NCBI GenBank assembly: GCA_025210655.1
Contig: JAOARG010000009.1
Location: 1-41,473 of the forward strand
Length of the DNA stretch: 41,473 nucleotides
Direction: 5' to 3'
Source of the DNA: Bacillota bacterium
GTDB lineage: Bacteria > Bacillota > Clostridia > Peptostreptococcales > Acidaminobacteraceae
Below the pieces are notes generated by a model. The model did not search any database, had not been told where the DNA came from, and saw only the letters and a list, made by a program, of their open reading frames with translations. Below, one piece after another: positions 25,188-33,096 of the stretch (position 1 is its first letter; every line of letters starts with the position of its first letter). Position numbers and translations under genes: made by a program.

Positions 25188-26174
25188 TTATGAACGAATA
25201 AAAACTATTTCGTCAAAGTAATCATTATAGTATTCTTTAATTGAGAGTCCTAGGGTTGAAAAATATTTGTTAATTGAAGAAAAATATATGTCGTAGTTTT
25301 CATTTTTTTGAGCAACTTTAACTTCACTGTAAATATTATTTAGTTCAAGTTGTCTCATTCTTGGAAAGTACTGAATTGCTTCTTTAGAATATTTTTCATG
25401 TGGAAGAATTAAAGAAAGTGTTTCGTCCTTAATCCAATATGGCGCAAGTAAATTGTTTAGCTCAAGTGTTATTTTTTGAGCTTCTTGATGTTTTTCTTTT
25501 TTTAAAGAGTCTACAACACGGGCAAATATATCTTTTCCTTTCTCATAATCAGTGTCTTTGATTTCAAAGGGAAGTACATGAAGGTAATCATCAAAAGTAT
25601 AGTCGATTAAGTCTTTAGCAGTTAATTGATCGCCACCTTTTATATACTGAATCAACTGAAGTTCACTATTTGCATCTCCTATGGATTTTCCCAAAGTATC
25701 GTAGTATTGATTGTGTATTTCTTTTATAAGTTTGAAGTATTCTTCAAACTTTTTTTCTGTTCTAAGTTTATTAAGTTTCTTATATTGATTCTGAAGAAAT
25801 TCTTTTTCCTCATTTGTGAATAAATCAGAGCCGAATTTCATCATTTCATTGAAAGGTAAAAGAATTCTCAGAGTATTTTCTGACATCCAATATTTAGATA
25901 CAATAACATAAAATTCATCAATTTTCTCTTGTGCCAGTGCAAGCTCATTTTTATTGAAGGCTTCATTTATTGCCCTTAAAAGTTTTTTGCTTTTTATCAT
26001 ATCTTCTTTGGATAAGTCAAAGGGTAGGATAGAAATATATTTTTCGATTGATATTTCAGAAGTACTTTCTTTTTGGAATTTTGTAATTTGTTTTTCATCT
26101 GCATATGTATAATTTAGTGATGCAGATAAGATGCTAATAGTTAAAAGTATTGAAGCAAGTATTTTTTTCATCAT
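25188..26174 (-). CDS. Exported protein with two copies of an LPF/YW domain
   Basis: A 328-residue protein with a signal peptide (residues 1-25, cleavage near TYA-DEK). The mature part is two homologous units of about 125 residues: 43-168 and 194-315. Equivalent landmarks sit 151 residues apart: EKYISILPFDLSKED (44-58) with DDYLHVLPFEIKDTD (195-209), and SKYWMSENTLRILLPF (93-108) with APYWIKDETLSLILPH (244-259); later YYDTLGKSI matches YFSTLGLSI. The units are mostly helical. I do not recognise the family and see no catalytic motif. The start overlaps the stop of the upstream paralogue by 4 bases (ATGA), with a GGAGA ribosome-binding site. It forms an operon with that paralogue and is probably under the MerR-type promoter at 27276-27306. 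Confidence 0.75.
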   Translation of the reverse strand: MMKKILASILLTISILSASLNYTYADEKQITKFQKESTSEISIEKYISILPFDLSKEDMIKSKKLLRAINEAFNKNELALAQEKIDEFYVIVSKYWMSENTLRILLPFNEMMKFGSDLFTNEEKEFLQNQYKKLNKLRTEKKFEEYFKLIKEIHNQYYDTLGKSIGDANSELQLIQYIKGGDQLTAKDLIDYTFDDYLHVLPFEIKDTDYEKGKDIFARVVDSLKKEKHQEAQKITLELNNLLAPYWIKDETLSLILPHEKYSKEAIQYFPRMRQLELNNIYSEVKVAQKNENYDIYFSSINKYFSTLGLSIKEYYNDYFDEIVFIRS

Positions 26175-27250
26175 AGTGAATTCTCCTTTTTAAATATAAT
26201 ATTATTAAGATCATAGGATTTGATTAATCTTTTGTAGCTATTAGAAATGCTATCCCTTAAGGTATCGTTATAAAGAATTATTTGATCTAACATTTTTTCT
26301 ACATTTTTATTATTTTTTTGAGTAATAACTTCTTTATAAATTGTGTTAAGTTCATTTCTCTCTTCATCTTTCAAGAAATCGTATATGGTAGACTGATATG
26401 TCTTTATAGGTAAAAAACTATTTAAAGTATCATCTTTTAACCAGTAAGGTCTCAAGGTGTTATGGATGATAGAAATATACTGTTTTTTTCCACTGGCTTT
26501 AAAATTTTCATAATGAATATATAGATTGTTTGTATCATTATTACTAATCTCAAAAGCTCTTCCGTATAGAAATGTTTCATAATCGAAATCTACTTTACTT
26601 AAGAGATTGTTTTTCTTAATTACTGAGCTGTTTTTTAGTGATGTTTCAATTACCTTGTCATCTAACATTTCTCTTTTGTAGAGTTTTAGAACATTGTTTA
26701 TAGAAGTATAATATTGTGATACAAAGTTGGACATTTCCGTAAAAAGCTCTTTTCTTGTATTTGAAGAATTCATTTCTAATATTTGACTCTCTAGTGATTT
26801 TAATTTTTTATAATCAGTGTCAATAAAAAAATTGTTGAATACTTCAAAGACCATGTATTTTTCTTTAGTATTTTCATCAAACCAATATTTTTTTAAAACA
26901 GATTCAATAAGTAAGATTTCTTCATCAACTTTGCTATTGTTTTTCTCAAATATAGCTATGGAAATATTTTTAAAACTATTCATTATTACTTTTTCATCAC
27001 TTAATGATATGTTAAAGGGAAGTGATTTTAAATATGATTCAGGCTCAAGACTTTCTAATATTTTGCTTAGAGTTTTACTATTATCACTTTTGCCTGTCAG
27101 GGGGCTAGATGGTTTAGGAATTTCAGAAATTGAAGTCAAATTACTTTTACCATTTTCTAGTGCAATGTTAGGATAAGGTACTAACATATTAATTCCTTGA
27201 ATAGTAATTGTTAAAGCTAGGGCAATAAATAGAGCTTTAAAGTTTGACAT
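26171..27250 (-). CDS. Paralogous exported/anchored LPF/YW two-domain protein
   Basis: A 359-residue paralogue of the downstream gene product. An N-terminal hydrophobic segment (residues ~5-25, ALFIALALTITIQGINML) is an uncleaved anchor or signal peptide and is followed by a low-complexity linker to about residue 65. Two units follow: ESYLKSLPFNISLSD (71-85) with KYWFDENT (121-128), and ETFLYGRAFEISNND (225-239) with PYWLKDDTLNSFLP (268-281). The LPF-to-YW distance is 45 residues in this unit 1 and in both units of the neighbour. Unit 1 lacks the second LP word and is the most diverged. It is the first gene of the operon, with an AAGGAGG ribosome-binding site and a MerR-type promoter. Confidence 0.75.
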   Translation of the reverse strand: MSNFKALFIALALTITIQGINMLVPYPNIALENGKSNLTSISEIPKPSSPLTGKSDNSKTLSKILESLEPESYLKSLPFNISLSDEKVIMNSFKNISIAIFEKNNSKVDEEILLIESVLKKYWFDENTKEKYMVFEVFNNFFIDTDYKKLKSLESQILEMNSSNTRKELFTEMSNFVSQYYTSINNVLKLYKREMLDDKVIETSLKNSSVIKKNNLLSKVDFDYETFLYGRAFEISNNDTNNLYIHYENFKASGKKQYISIIHNTLRPYWLKDDTLNSFLPIKTYQSTIYDFLKDEERNELNTIYKEVITQKNNKNVEKMLDQIILYNDTLRDSISNSYKRLIKSYDLNNIIFKKENSL

Positions 27251-27275
27251 TTAGTAACCTCCTTTCTATGGATTA

Positions 27276-27306
27276 AGTATAGTCTTTAGAGTTACTCTAA
27301 GGTCAA
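27276..27306 (-). promoter_or_regulatory. MerR-type promoter, leftward arm
   Basis: On the minus strand TTGACC (27306-27301) and TATACT (27281-27276) are separated by 19 bases. The spacer contains the dyad CTTAGAGTAACTCTAAAG. Spacing and dyad match MerR-activated promoters and closely match the rightward promoter at 27564. Confidence 0.85.
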
Positions 27307-27393
27307 TGAAAAACAAAAGTTATTTTGAAAATTATTTTTTAAAAACTTCTTTAACCCTTGAAAATCCTATAATTCATAGCTACTTATTACATT

Positions 27394-27514
27394 TTCAAGG
27401 AGTAAAAGTTCGATTTGAAATACTTATATCACAATATGTATCTTTCTTTTTAAATATTGAATCTAACAAATTGTAGATATGAATCAACATTTTGTACTTT
27501 TTCAGTGGCTTCTT
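27394..27514 (-). mobile_element. MITE-like palindromic element, copy B
   Basis: A degenerate copy of the element at 19082 and 35505. Conserved cores are GATTTGAAATACTTATATCAC followed by AATATGTATCTTTCT on the left, and AAATTGTAGATATGAATCAAC with GTACTTTTTCAGTGGC on the right. The left terminal repeat has drifted (GGAGTAAAAGTT instead of CACTGAAAAAAGT) and no flanking direct repeat is clear, so this looks like the oldest copy. It sits between the two MerR-type promoters. Confidence 0.7.
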
Positions 27515-27563
27515 AAGTAAAGTACATATTTTTTCACTTTAGAAAACTTTACTCAATATATAG

Positions 27564-27594
27564 TTGACCTTAGATATACTCTAAGGTTTAAAAT
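27564..27594 (+). promoter_or_regulatory. MerR-type promoter, rightward arm
   Basis: TTGACC (27564-27569) and TAAAAT (27589-27594) are separated by 19 bases. The dyad ACCTTAGA-N5-TCTAAGGT lies between them. The half-sites are nearly identical to those of the leftward promoter at 27276, so one MerR protein should recognise both. Confidence 0.85.
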
Positions 27595-27615
27595 GGTATC
27601 AGGAGGTAATAATAT

Positions 27616-28848
27616 ATGAAAGTATATATAATAAAAGCTTGTGCTAAGGGGCCTTTTAAGGAGTACAAAAAATATATGGCGGCTCCACCACAGTCAATTT
27701 TTTCTTTAGCTGCATGTACTCCGTCGGATGTAGATATTGATATGGTTGATGAGACAGTAGATATGAAAATAAATTATAAATCTGATGCAGATATTGTAGC
27801 TATATTTTTCTCAACACCTGATGCCATTAGGGGCTATGAGATAGCAGATAAATTTAGATCATTAGGTAAAATGGTTGTTCTTGGTGGTTTACATGTGAAA
27901 TTTAATCAAAAAGAAGCATTGATTCATTGTAATAGCATTTTGGTAGGGGAGTATGAGTATACTTGGACAAGACTACTTATAGACTATAGATTGGGTGAGA
28001 TTGCTCCTATTTATGAAAGTCAAAAAATAGTGGACCTTTCATATTTAAGTCCCTTTCCAAGGGATATTATTCCTATGAGTAAGTATAATTATGTATGGTC
28101 TGTAGTTGTTTCAAGGGGATGTGTAAACAAATGTAGCTACTGTTTAGTTAATCGATTTTTTGAAGGTATGAGATATCGTCCTATTAATGATGTAATAAAT
28201 GAAATTAAAAATTCTGGTGCAAAAGTTATTGAGCTACATTCTGATAATCTAACAGCTGATAGGGAATATGCCATGGAGTTATTTAGAAGGTTGAAACCAT
28301 TAAAAATCAAATGGGTTGGGGAGACTACCTTGAATATTGCTGATGATGAGGAACTATTAAAATTAGCTTCTGAAAGTGGTTTGTCATATCTTTTGGTAGG
28401 TATAGAAACACCATCAAGAAGTGCTCTTATGGCTTCAGATAAAGATTTCCTAGTAGTTGAAAATGTTAAAAGACAAATTGCTAAGCTTCATGAATACGGG
28501 ATAGTAGTTGATTCAGGTATGCTATTTGGTTTTGAAGAGCATGACAAAGATATTTTCAAGGAAACGGTTGAATTTGTAAAAAATATAAAGCTTGATATTG
28601 CCCATGGAATTATTCCAATACCTTTTCCAGGTACTAGGCTGTATGAAAAACTGGATTATGAGGGGAAATTACTAACTAAGGATTGGTCAAAGTATGATGG
28701 ACGTCACTTGGTATACGAACATGATAATTTAAGTGAAGAGGACATTATTGAAGGAATAGAGTATTTTGAAAAAGAAACTAATACCATGTCTAGTTTGTTT
28801 TCCTATTTAAAGTTTATGTGGAAAATGACGGCTATATACATGAAATAA
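27616..28848 (+). CDS. B12-binding radical SAM protein
   Basis: A 410-residue enzyme. Residues ~1-125 form a cobalamin-binding Rossmann-like domain that lacks the classical DxHxxG base-off motif; residues ~155-370 form a radical-SAM barrel with the cluster motif C169-VNK-C173-SY-C176 in VSRGCVNKCSYCLVN. Class B radical-SAM enzymes use methylcobalamin for methyl transfer or rearrangement on unactivated carbons. The substrate is unknown. It is the first gene of an operon with MerR and a second, longer paralogue, driven by the promoter at 27564, with an AGGAGG ribosome-binding site. The N-terminal word KEYKKYMAAPPQSIF is shared with the paralogue. Confidence 0.88.
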   Translation: MKVYIIKACAKGPFKEYKKYMAAPPQSIFSLAACTPSDVDIDMVDETVDMKINYKSDADIVAIFFSTPDAIRGYEIADKFRSLGKMVVLGGLHVKFNQKEALIHCNSILVGEYEYTWTRLLIDYRLGEIAPIYESQKIVDLSYLSPFPRDIIPMSKYNYVWSVVVSRGCVNKCSYCLVNRFFEGMRYRPINDVINEIKNSGAKVIELHSDNLTADREYAMELFRRLKPLKIKWVGETTLNIADDEELLKLASESGLSYLLVGIETPSRSALMASDKDFLVVENVKRQIAKLHEYGIVVDSGMLFGFEEHDKDIFKETVEFVKNIKLDIAHGIIPIPFPGTRLYEKLDYEGKLLTKDWSKYDGRHLVYEHDNLSEEDIIEGIEYFEKETNTMSSLFSYLKFMWKMTAIYMK

Positions 28849-28927
28849 GATAAGTTAATTAAATAGAATAAATGCCTTAATCCCTATGATATAATTGATT
28901 TAACTTCTAATAATAAGGGGATTAAGT

Positions 28928-29707
28928 ATGGACAAATATTTAAAGATAAATGAAGTATCTAAGCTACTGGGGATTTCAAGTTACAATATCAGGTATTATG
29001 AAAAAGAAGGACTTTTCAAAATAAATAATAAATCTGATAAGGGATATCGCCTTTTTTCTTATGAAGATCTTGATGTACTTAGTGCAATTATGATGTTAAG
29101 GGATAGCCAAATTCCTATTAAAGAGGTAAAAGAATTGATGGATGATTATAGTCCGAACAAGTATATGGATGCATTAGTTAAATCTTCTGATAATATTGAT
29201 AGGGAAATAAAAAGACTTTCTCATTTAAAAAAAGCAGTAGATGGTCTAATATCAGGATATAATCATAGTCAGCTAGGATACTATACTCGTCAAGAGGATG
29301 AAAGATGGATAATTCCTGTAAAAAAATGTGGATTTGATGATGAACTTTCAGTAAGGGAGTTTTATGATTTTATTATAAAGAATAATATAAGTGTCGATGG
29401 GATTTTCATAAATAGCCTTGTATATCTTTTATACAATGACTATTTGATATGTGGACTTATATATGACAAGAAGGATACCGATATAGAGTGTCAGAAAATT
29501 GAAAGCGGAGAATATATTTGCTATAAATTTCAAGCTATGAACAATGAGGATATAAATGAGGCAATAGAAGATATAATACAATATGTTTATAAGAATAAAA
29601 TAGAAGTAGATGAAAATGAAATGGTTCTCAAGGAGCTTGATACTGAGAGCTTTTACCATTCACAATCATTCACTAAAACTTATGAAGTGCAAATAAGAAT
29701 AATATAG
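28928..29707 (+). CDS. MerR-family regulator of the B12/radical-SAM locus
   Basis: A 259-residue protein: MerR winged helix at 1-70 (LKINEVSKLLGISSYNIRYYEKEGLFKINN ... GYRLFSYEDLDVLSAIMMLRDSQIPIKEVKELMDD), a coiled-coil dimer helix (~72-105) and a C-terminal effector domain (~115-259) of GyrI-like type. It lies between the two B12-radical-SAM genes. The two 19-bp-spacer promoters flanking position 27400 are its probable targets, since MerR proteins act by untwisting such promoters. There is no Cys-rich metal site, so a small-molecule effector is more likely than a metal. Confidence 0.9.
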   Translation: MDKYLKINEVSKLLGISSYNIRYYEKEGLFKINNKSDKGYRLFSYEDLDVLSAIMMLRDSQIPIKEVKELMDDYSPNKYMDALVKSSDNIDREIKRLSHLKKAVDGLISGYNHSQLGYYTRQEDERWIIPVKKCGFDDELSVREFYDFIIKNNISVDGIFINSLVYLLYNDYLICGLIYDKKDTDIECQKIESGEYICYKFQAMNNEDINEAIEDIIQYVYKNKIEVDENEMVLKELDTESFYHSQSFTKTYEVQIRII

Positions 29708-29741
29708 AAGCCTGGCTTCTTAAAATTGGAGGGTATTAAAG

Positions 29742-31310
29742 TTGAAAATATGTTTGATAAAAGCTTCAGCAGATACTCAGTTTAAGGAATACAAAGCAAG
29801 TATGGGTGGGCCACCTCAAAACATTTTTGCAGCCGCAGCCGCAACACCTAAGAATATTGATATAGAGATGGTAGATGAGACCATAGGAAAAAAAGTGAAC
29901 TTTAAAACTAAAGCGGATTTAATATTTGTATTTTTTTCTACTCCCGATGCCCTTAGGGGATATAGTATTGCGAAAAGATTTAAGGAATATGGAAAAAAGG
30001 TTGTATTAGCTGGACTTCATCCTTCAGCACTTCCAGATGAAGCAAAGTCTTATTGTGATTGTGTGGCTATTGGAGAAATAGAAAACTACTGGGAAGACTT
30101 ATTAAGTGATTTTGAAAAGGGTCAACTTAAAGAGAATTATGCTAGCACTAGGCCTGTAGATATGGTCACCCTAAATCCATATCCAACTAATATATTAAGT
30201 CCTAGGGATTATGGCGGAGTATGGTCAGTTGTTGTAGGTCGTGGATGTGATAATGCATGTACATACTGTGTTGTAAATCCTTTTTTTAAGAAACTCAGAT
30301 TTAGACCGATTGATCAGATTGTTGAAGAGATAAAGAATTGTGGATCAAAAATTATTGAACTTCATGCAGATAACTTAATCGCTGATAGGGAGTATGCAAT
30401 TAAGTTGTTTAAAGCTCTAATGCCTTTAAAAATTAGATGGATTGGAGAATGTACTATTACAGTTGCAGAAGATGATGAATTACTTAAGCTTATGGTGGAC
30501 AGCGGTTTGTCAGATTTGCTTGTAGGTCTGGAAACACCGGATCAAGAGGCCCTTGATAATATAGGTAAGTCTTTTATTAAGGTGGATAAACTAAAAGGAT
30601 ATGTAGAAAAAATACAAGGCCTTGGTGTAGATATTGATGCTAGTTTTTTATTTGGTTTTGATGAGCATGGACGGGATATATTTGACAAAACTTTAAGATT
30701 TGCGGCGGATGTGGGAATAAAAAATTGTCATAGTGTAATACTAACACCTTTCCCAGGAACCCCATTCTACAATAAGATTGTCATGGAAGATAGACTTCTA
30801 ACAAGGGATTATAATAAATATGATTGCACCCATGCTGTATATGAACCTAAAACAATGACTCCAGAAGAATTGGAAAAAGGGGCATATTGGTTTGATATTC
30901 AGTTTGATAGGGTGAGAAAAGGTAAAAAAGTATCTTCGACGTCACCTACTTCTGATAAGATAATGAATTTAGATGATGAGTTAAATAATAGTGAAAAAAG
31001 TACTAACAAAGAACTTGAAATCCCAGATATAAGAAGTTCAAAAGGAGTGTCATCAAGAAATATAAAATGGCGAGCGATAATTGGTATTATTCTTGTAATG
31101 GCAGGAATAATATTTAATTGGTCTATACTTTTTGGAGTACTTTATATTACATGGGCAATCATGGATATTCAAAGTGGATATGCATTTATTCTAGAGGATG
31201 TATCCAGGGCTGAAAATCCTATCCTATACTGGATAACTGTAATGATATGGCTACTTAGTGGCTTATATGTAGTATCAGAAGAGTTGATAATCAAGTTGAT
31301 ATATTATTAA
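29742..31310 (+). CDS. Membrane-anchored B12-binding radical SAM protein
   Basis: A 522-residue paralogue of the 27616 product. The start is TTG 29742 (GGAGGG ribosome-binding site). Residues 1-125 form the cobalamin-like domain, the radical-SAM motif is C169-DNA-C173-TY-C176 at the same positions as in the paralogue, and the barrel ends near 380. A polar linker (~390-440, Ser/Lys-rich) leads to a C-terminal membrane domain (443-522) with about three hydrophobic segments. The anchor suggests a lipid, membrane-protein or envelope-linked substrate. Terminal radical-SAM plus membrane-tail forms are less usual than soluble ones. A small hairpin (29707-29721) precedes the ribosome-binding site. 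Confidence 0.87.
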   Translation: MKICLIKASADTQFKEYKASMGGPPQNIFAAAAATPKNIDIEMVDETIGKKVNFKTKADLIFVFFSTPDALRGYSIAKRFKEYGKKVVLAGLHPSALPDEAKSYCDCVAIGEIENYWEDLLSDFEKGQLKENYASTRPVDMVTLNPYPTNILSPRDYGGVWSVVVGRGCDNACTYCVVNPFFKKLRFRPIDQIVEEIKNCGSKIIELHADNLIADREYAIKLFKALMPLKIRWIGECTITVAEDDELLKLMVDSGLSDLLVGLETPDQEALDNIGKSFIKVDKLKGYVEKIQGLGVDIDASFLFGFDEHGRDIFDKTLRFAADVGIKNCHSVILTPFPGTPFYNKIVMEDRLLTRDYNKYDCTHAVYEPKTMTPEELEKGAYWFDIQFDRVRKGKKVSSTSPTSDKIMNLDDELNNSEKSTNKELEIPDIRSSKGVSSRNIKWRAIIGIILVMAGIIFNWSILFGVLYITWAIMDIQSGYAFILEDVSRAENPILYWITVMIWLLSGLYVVSEELIIKLIYY

Positions 31311-31314
31311 AGTT

Positions 31315-31343
31315 AAGGGGCTGTCCATAAAAGACTGCCCCTT
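31315..31343. terminator. Terminator between convergent genes
   Basis: AAGGGGCTGTC pairs with GACTGCCCCTT with one mismatch and a 7-base loop. The stem is nearly the same sequence as the terminator at 41275. Confidence 0.75.
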
Positions 31344-31350
31344 CCTTATT

Positions 31351-32277
31351 CTAGCAATGTTTCTTATAAAAAGCATCAATTCTTTCTACTGCTTGGTCAA
31401 CATATCTATCAATATCATATAAGTCAAAGTGTGTTGCACCGTCGATGATGAATAGTTCTTTTGGTTCAGTTGCAGCTTCAAATACTTCATCCGTCATTGG
31501 CTTCGTATCAGCTTCCGATCCTGCTATACAGAGAATTGGTGTATAAAGATAGTGGGCAATGTTTTTAACATTAAGACCTGGATAAACAGTAAATGAAGTT
31601 GATGCTAGCATATTTGTGTAGTTACCGTAACCACCTCTAGGTGTTAGGTAATAATCGTATGTTCCTTTTACAAAATTTGGTGCATCATCTGCTGGTGGTC
31701 TAGGACAGAATCCAAGGACATCTGCTGTATCACATTCACCGCTTTCATAGTATCTTTGCTGTTCACTGTTTATATAATTTAAAGCTCCTACAGCCTGTTC
31801 TCTTGTCATCATTCCAAAGAAAGCATCTGTGTGATTAAGATATCCCGAAACAGTAGCAATTGCTTTAAGTCTTTTATCAACTAAAGCTGTGTAAGAAACA
31901 TATGCACCACCTGCACATATGCCAAGACCTGTAAGTCTTTCTTTATCAACAAATGGCATAGTTGATAAGAAACTGATTGCATCAGTGTATGCTGGGAATG
32001 TAAAATGTGCATTTTCCTGATGTCTTACTTTTCCTTGACTCTCTCCAAAACCACGGATATCAAATGCATAGAATATATATCCTAACTTTGACATTTTCTT
32101 TCCGTATACTGATCCAACTTGCTCTTTTACTTGAGTACCAACTTTGAAGTAAAGGATTGTAGGGTACTTATTATCTGGATCAAATCCCTCTGGTAGATAC
32201 ATATCCCCAGCTAATGTGTAACCTTCACTTACGAAATCCACACTATTGATACCTGCTTTTAAATTCTCGATTTTCAT
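31351..32277 (-). CDS. Alpha/beta hydrolase with cysteine nucleophile
   Basis: A 308-residue hydrolase. The nucleophile elbow is GLGICAGGAYV with C121 in place of serine; the acid is probably D257 (GSEADTKP) and the base H283 (DGATHFDLYD). A GxG-rich oxyanion region (DIRGFGES) lies at 73-80. Cys nucleophiles occur in dienelactone hydrolase and in this YcjY/DltE-like branch. The gene is divergent from a TetR repressor with three shared operators in between, so it is inducible. The start has a GGAGA-type ribosome-binding site. Its substrate is unknown; lactone or ester hydrolysis is the most likely chemistry. Confidence 0.85.
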   Translation of the reverse strand: MKIENLKAGINSVDFVSEGYTLAGDMYLPEGFDPDNKYPTILYFKVGTQVKEQVGSVYGKKMSKLGYIFYAFDIRGFGESQGKVRHQENAHFTFPAYTDAISFLSTMPFVDKERLTGLGICAGGAYVSYTALVDKRLKAIATVSGYLNHTDAFFGMMTREQAVGALNYINSEQQRYYESGECDTADVLGFCPRPPADDAPNFVKGTYDYYLTPRGGYGNYTNMLASTSFTVYPGLNVKNIAHYLYTPILCIAGSEADTKPMTDEVFEAATEPKELFIIDGATHFDLYDIDRYVDQAVERIDAFYKKHC

Positions 32278-32294
32278 ATTATAATCTCCTTTCG

Positions 32295-32314
32295 ATTAGA
32301 ATAGTCATTCTAAT
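32295..32314. promoter_or_regulatory. TetR operator 1
   Basis: ATTAGAATAGTCATTCTAAT: a near-perfect dyad with half-sites TTAGAAT and ATTCTAA spaced by 4 bases, next to the hydrolase start. Confidence 0.8.
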
Positions 32315-32358
32315 ACAGATAAAAAAATACACGTATAGTAGAAATTTTCAGAATGAAA

Positions 32359-32376
32359 TTAGAATGGTCATTCTAT
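32359..32376. promoter_or_regulatory. TetR operator 2
   Basis: TTAGAATGGTCATTCTAT: the same dyad with the right half one base off, midway between the divergent genes. Confidence 0.75.
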
Positions 32377-32463
32377 AAAATGAATGATATCACCTCTTTT
32401 TATCATTGTCAACAGATAAATTTATAAAAAGTTAATAGATATATGATATAATCTCTTTATAAA

Positions 32464-32481
32464 TTAGAACAATCATTCTGA
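32464..32481. promoter_or_regulatory. TetR operator 3
   Basis: TTAGAACAATCATTCTGA: the weakest of three copies, immediately before the tetR ribosome-binding site. It lies downstream of a TATAAT at about 32447, so it would control tetR itself. Confidence 0.7.
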
Positions 32482-32492
32482 AAGGAGAGCAT

Positions 32493-33059
32493 ATGGGGGC
32501 AAAAGATAAAGTGCTTGATGCGGCACTTCCACTGTTTATAGATCATGGTTATCATGGTACGTCTATAAAACTTATAGTTGAAAAATCAGGGGTTTCTACT
32601 GGAAGTGTATATCATCATTTTTCGAATAAAGAAGATATAATAAAAGAGTTATATGCACAGCGAAAAAAACATATGAATAATTTTATACTAAAAAATGTAG
32701 AAGTTACAGGGAGCATAAGAAAGGCTCTTAGGGATTATTGGTTTTCGAGGATCAAGTATTCATATGAGTATAAAAATAATGCTAAATTTATCAGAACTTT
32801 TTTCAATGGGCCTTTGGTTCAAAGTGAGTATTTGATTTCTATAAATGCAATGTATGACAATCTTCAAAATTTGATTAAGAAGTCAATGGAGGATGAAGAA
32901 ATAATTAAAATGGATACAGTGTTTTTCTTTTATGATTTATTTAATGCTTGTGATGCAGTGAACTTATATTTTGAGACTGAAAATATGGAGCTTGATAAGG
33001 ATTTTATGGAGTTTACATTTAAGAAGTACTGGCGTTCGATAGTAAATATGGCAATATAG
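32493..33059 (+). CDS. TetR/AcrR-family repressor
   Basis: A 188-residue TetR protein: VLDAALPLFIDHGYHGTSIKLIVEKSGVSTGSVYHHFSNKEDIIKELY (residues ~7-54) followed by a helical ligand domain with many aromatic residues. It is divergent from the Cys-nucleophile hydrolase, with three copies of the dyad TTAGAAT-N4-ATTCTAA between them. It therefore most likely represses both genes. The GHL10 gene follows after 37 bases and could be partly co-transcribed. The start has an AAAGGAGA ribosome-binding site. Confidence 0.9.
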   Translation: MGAKDKVLDAALPLFIDHGYHGTSIKLIVEKSGVSTGSVYHHFSNKEDIIKELYAQRKKHMNNFILKNVEVTGSIRKALRDYWFSRIKYSYEYKNNAKFIRTFFNGPLVQSEYLISINAMYDNLQNLIKKSMEDEEIIKMDTVFFFYDLFNACDAVNLYFETENMELDKDFMEFTFKKYWRSIVNMAI

Positions 33060-33096
33060 ACCTATAATATTTGAGTAATCAAGGAGACTTAATAAG

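Noticed and set aside
27251..27615. Cobalamin riboswitch before the B12-radical-SAM gene
   Set aside because: No B12-box-like word is visible; the interval is accounted for by two MerR-type promoters and MITE copy B.
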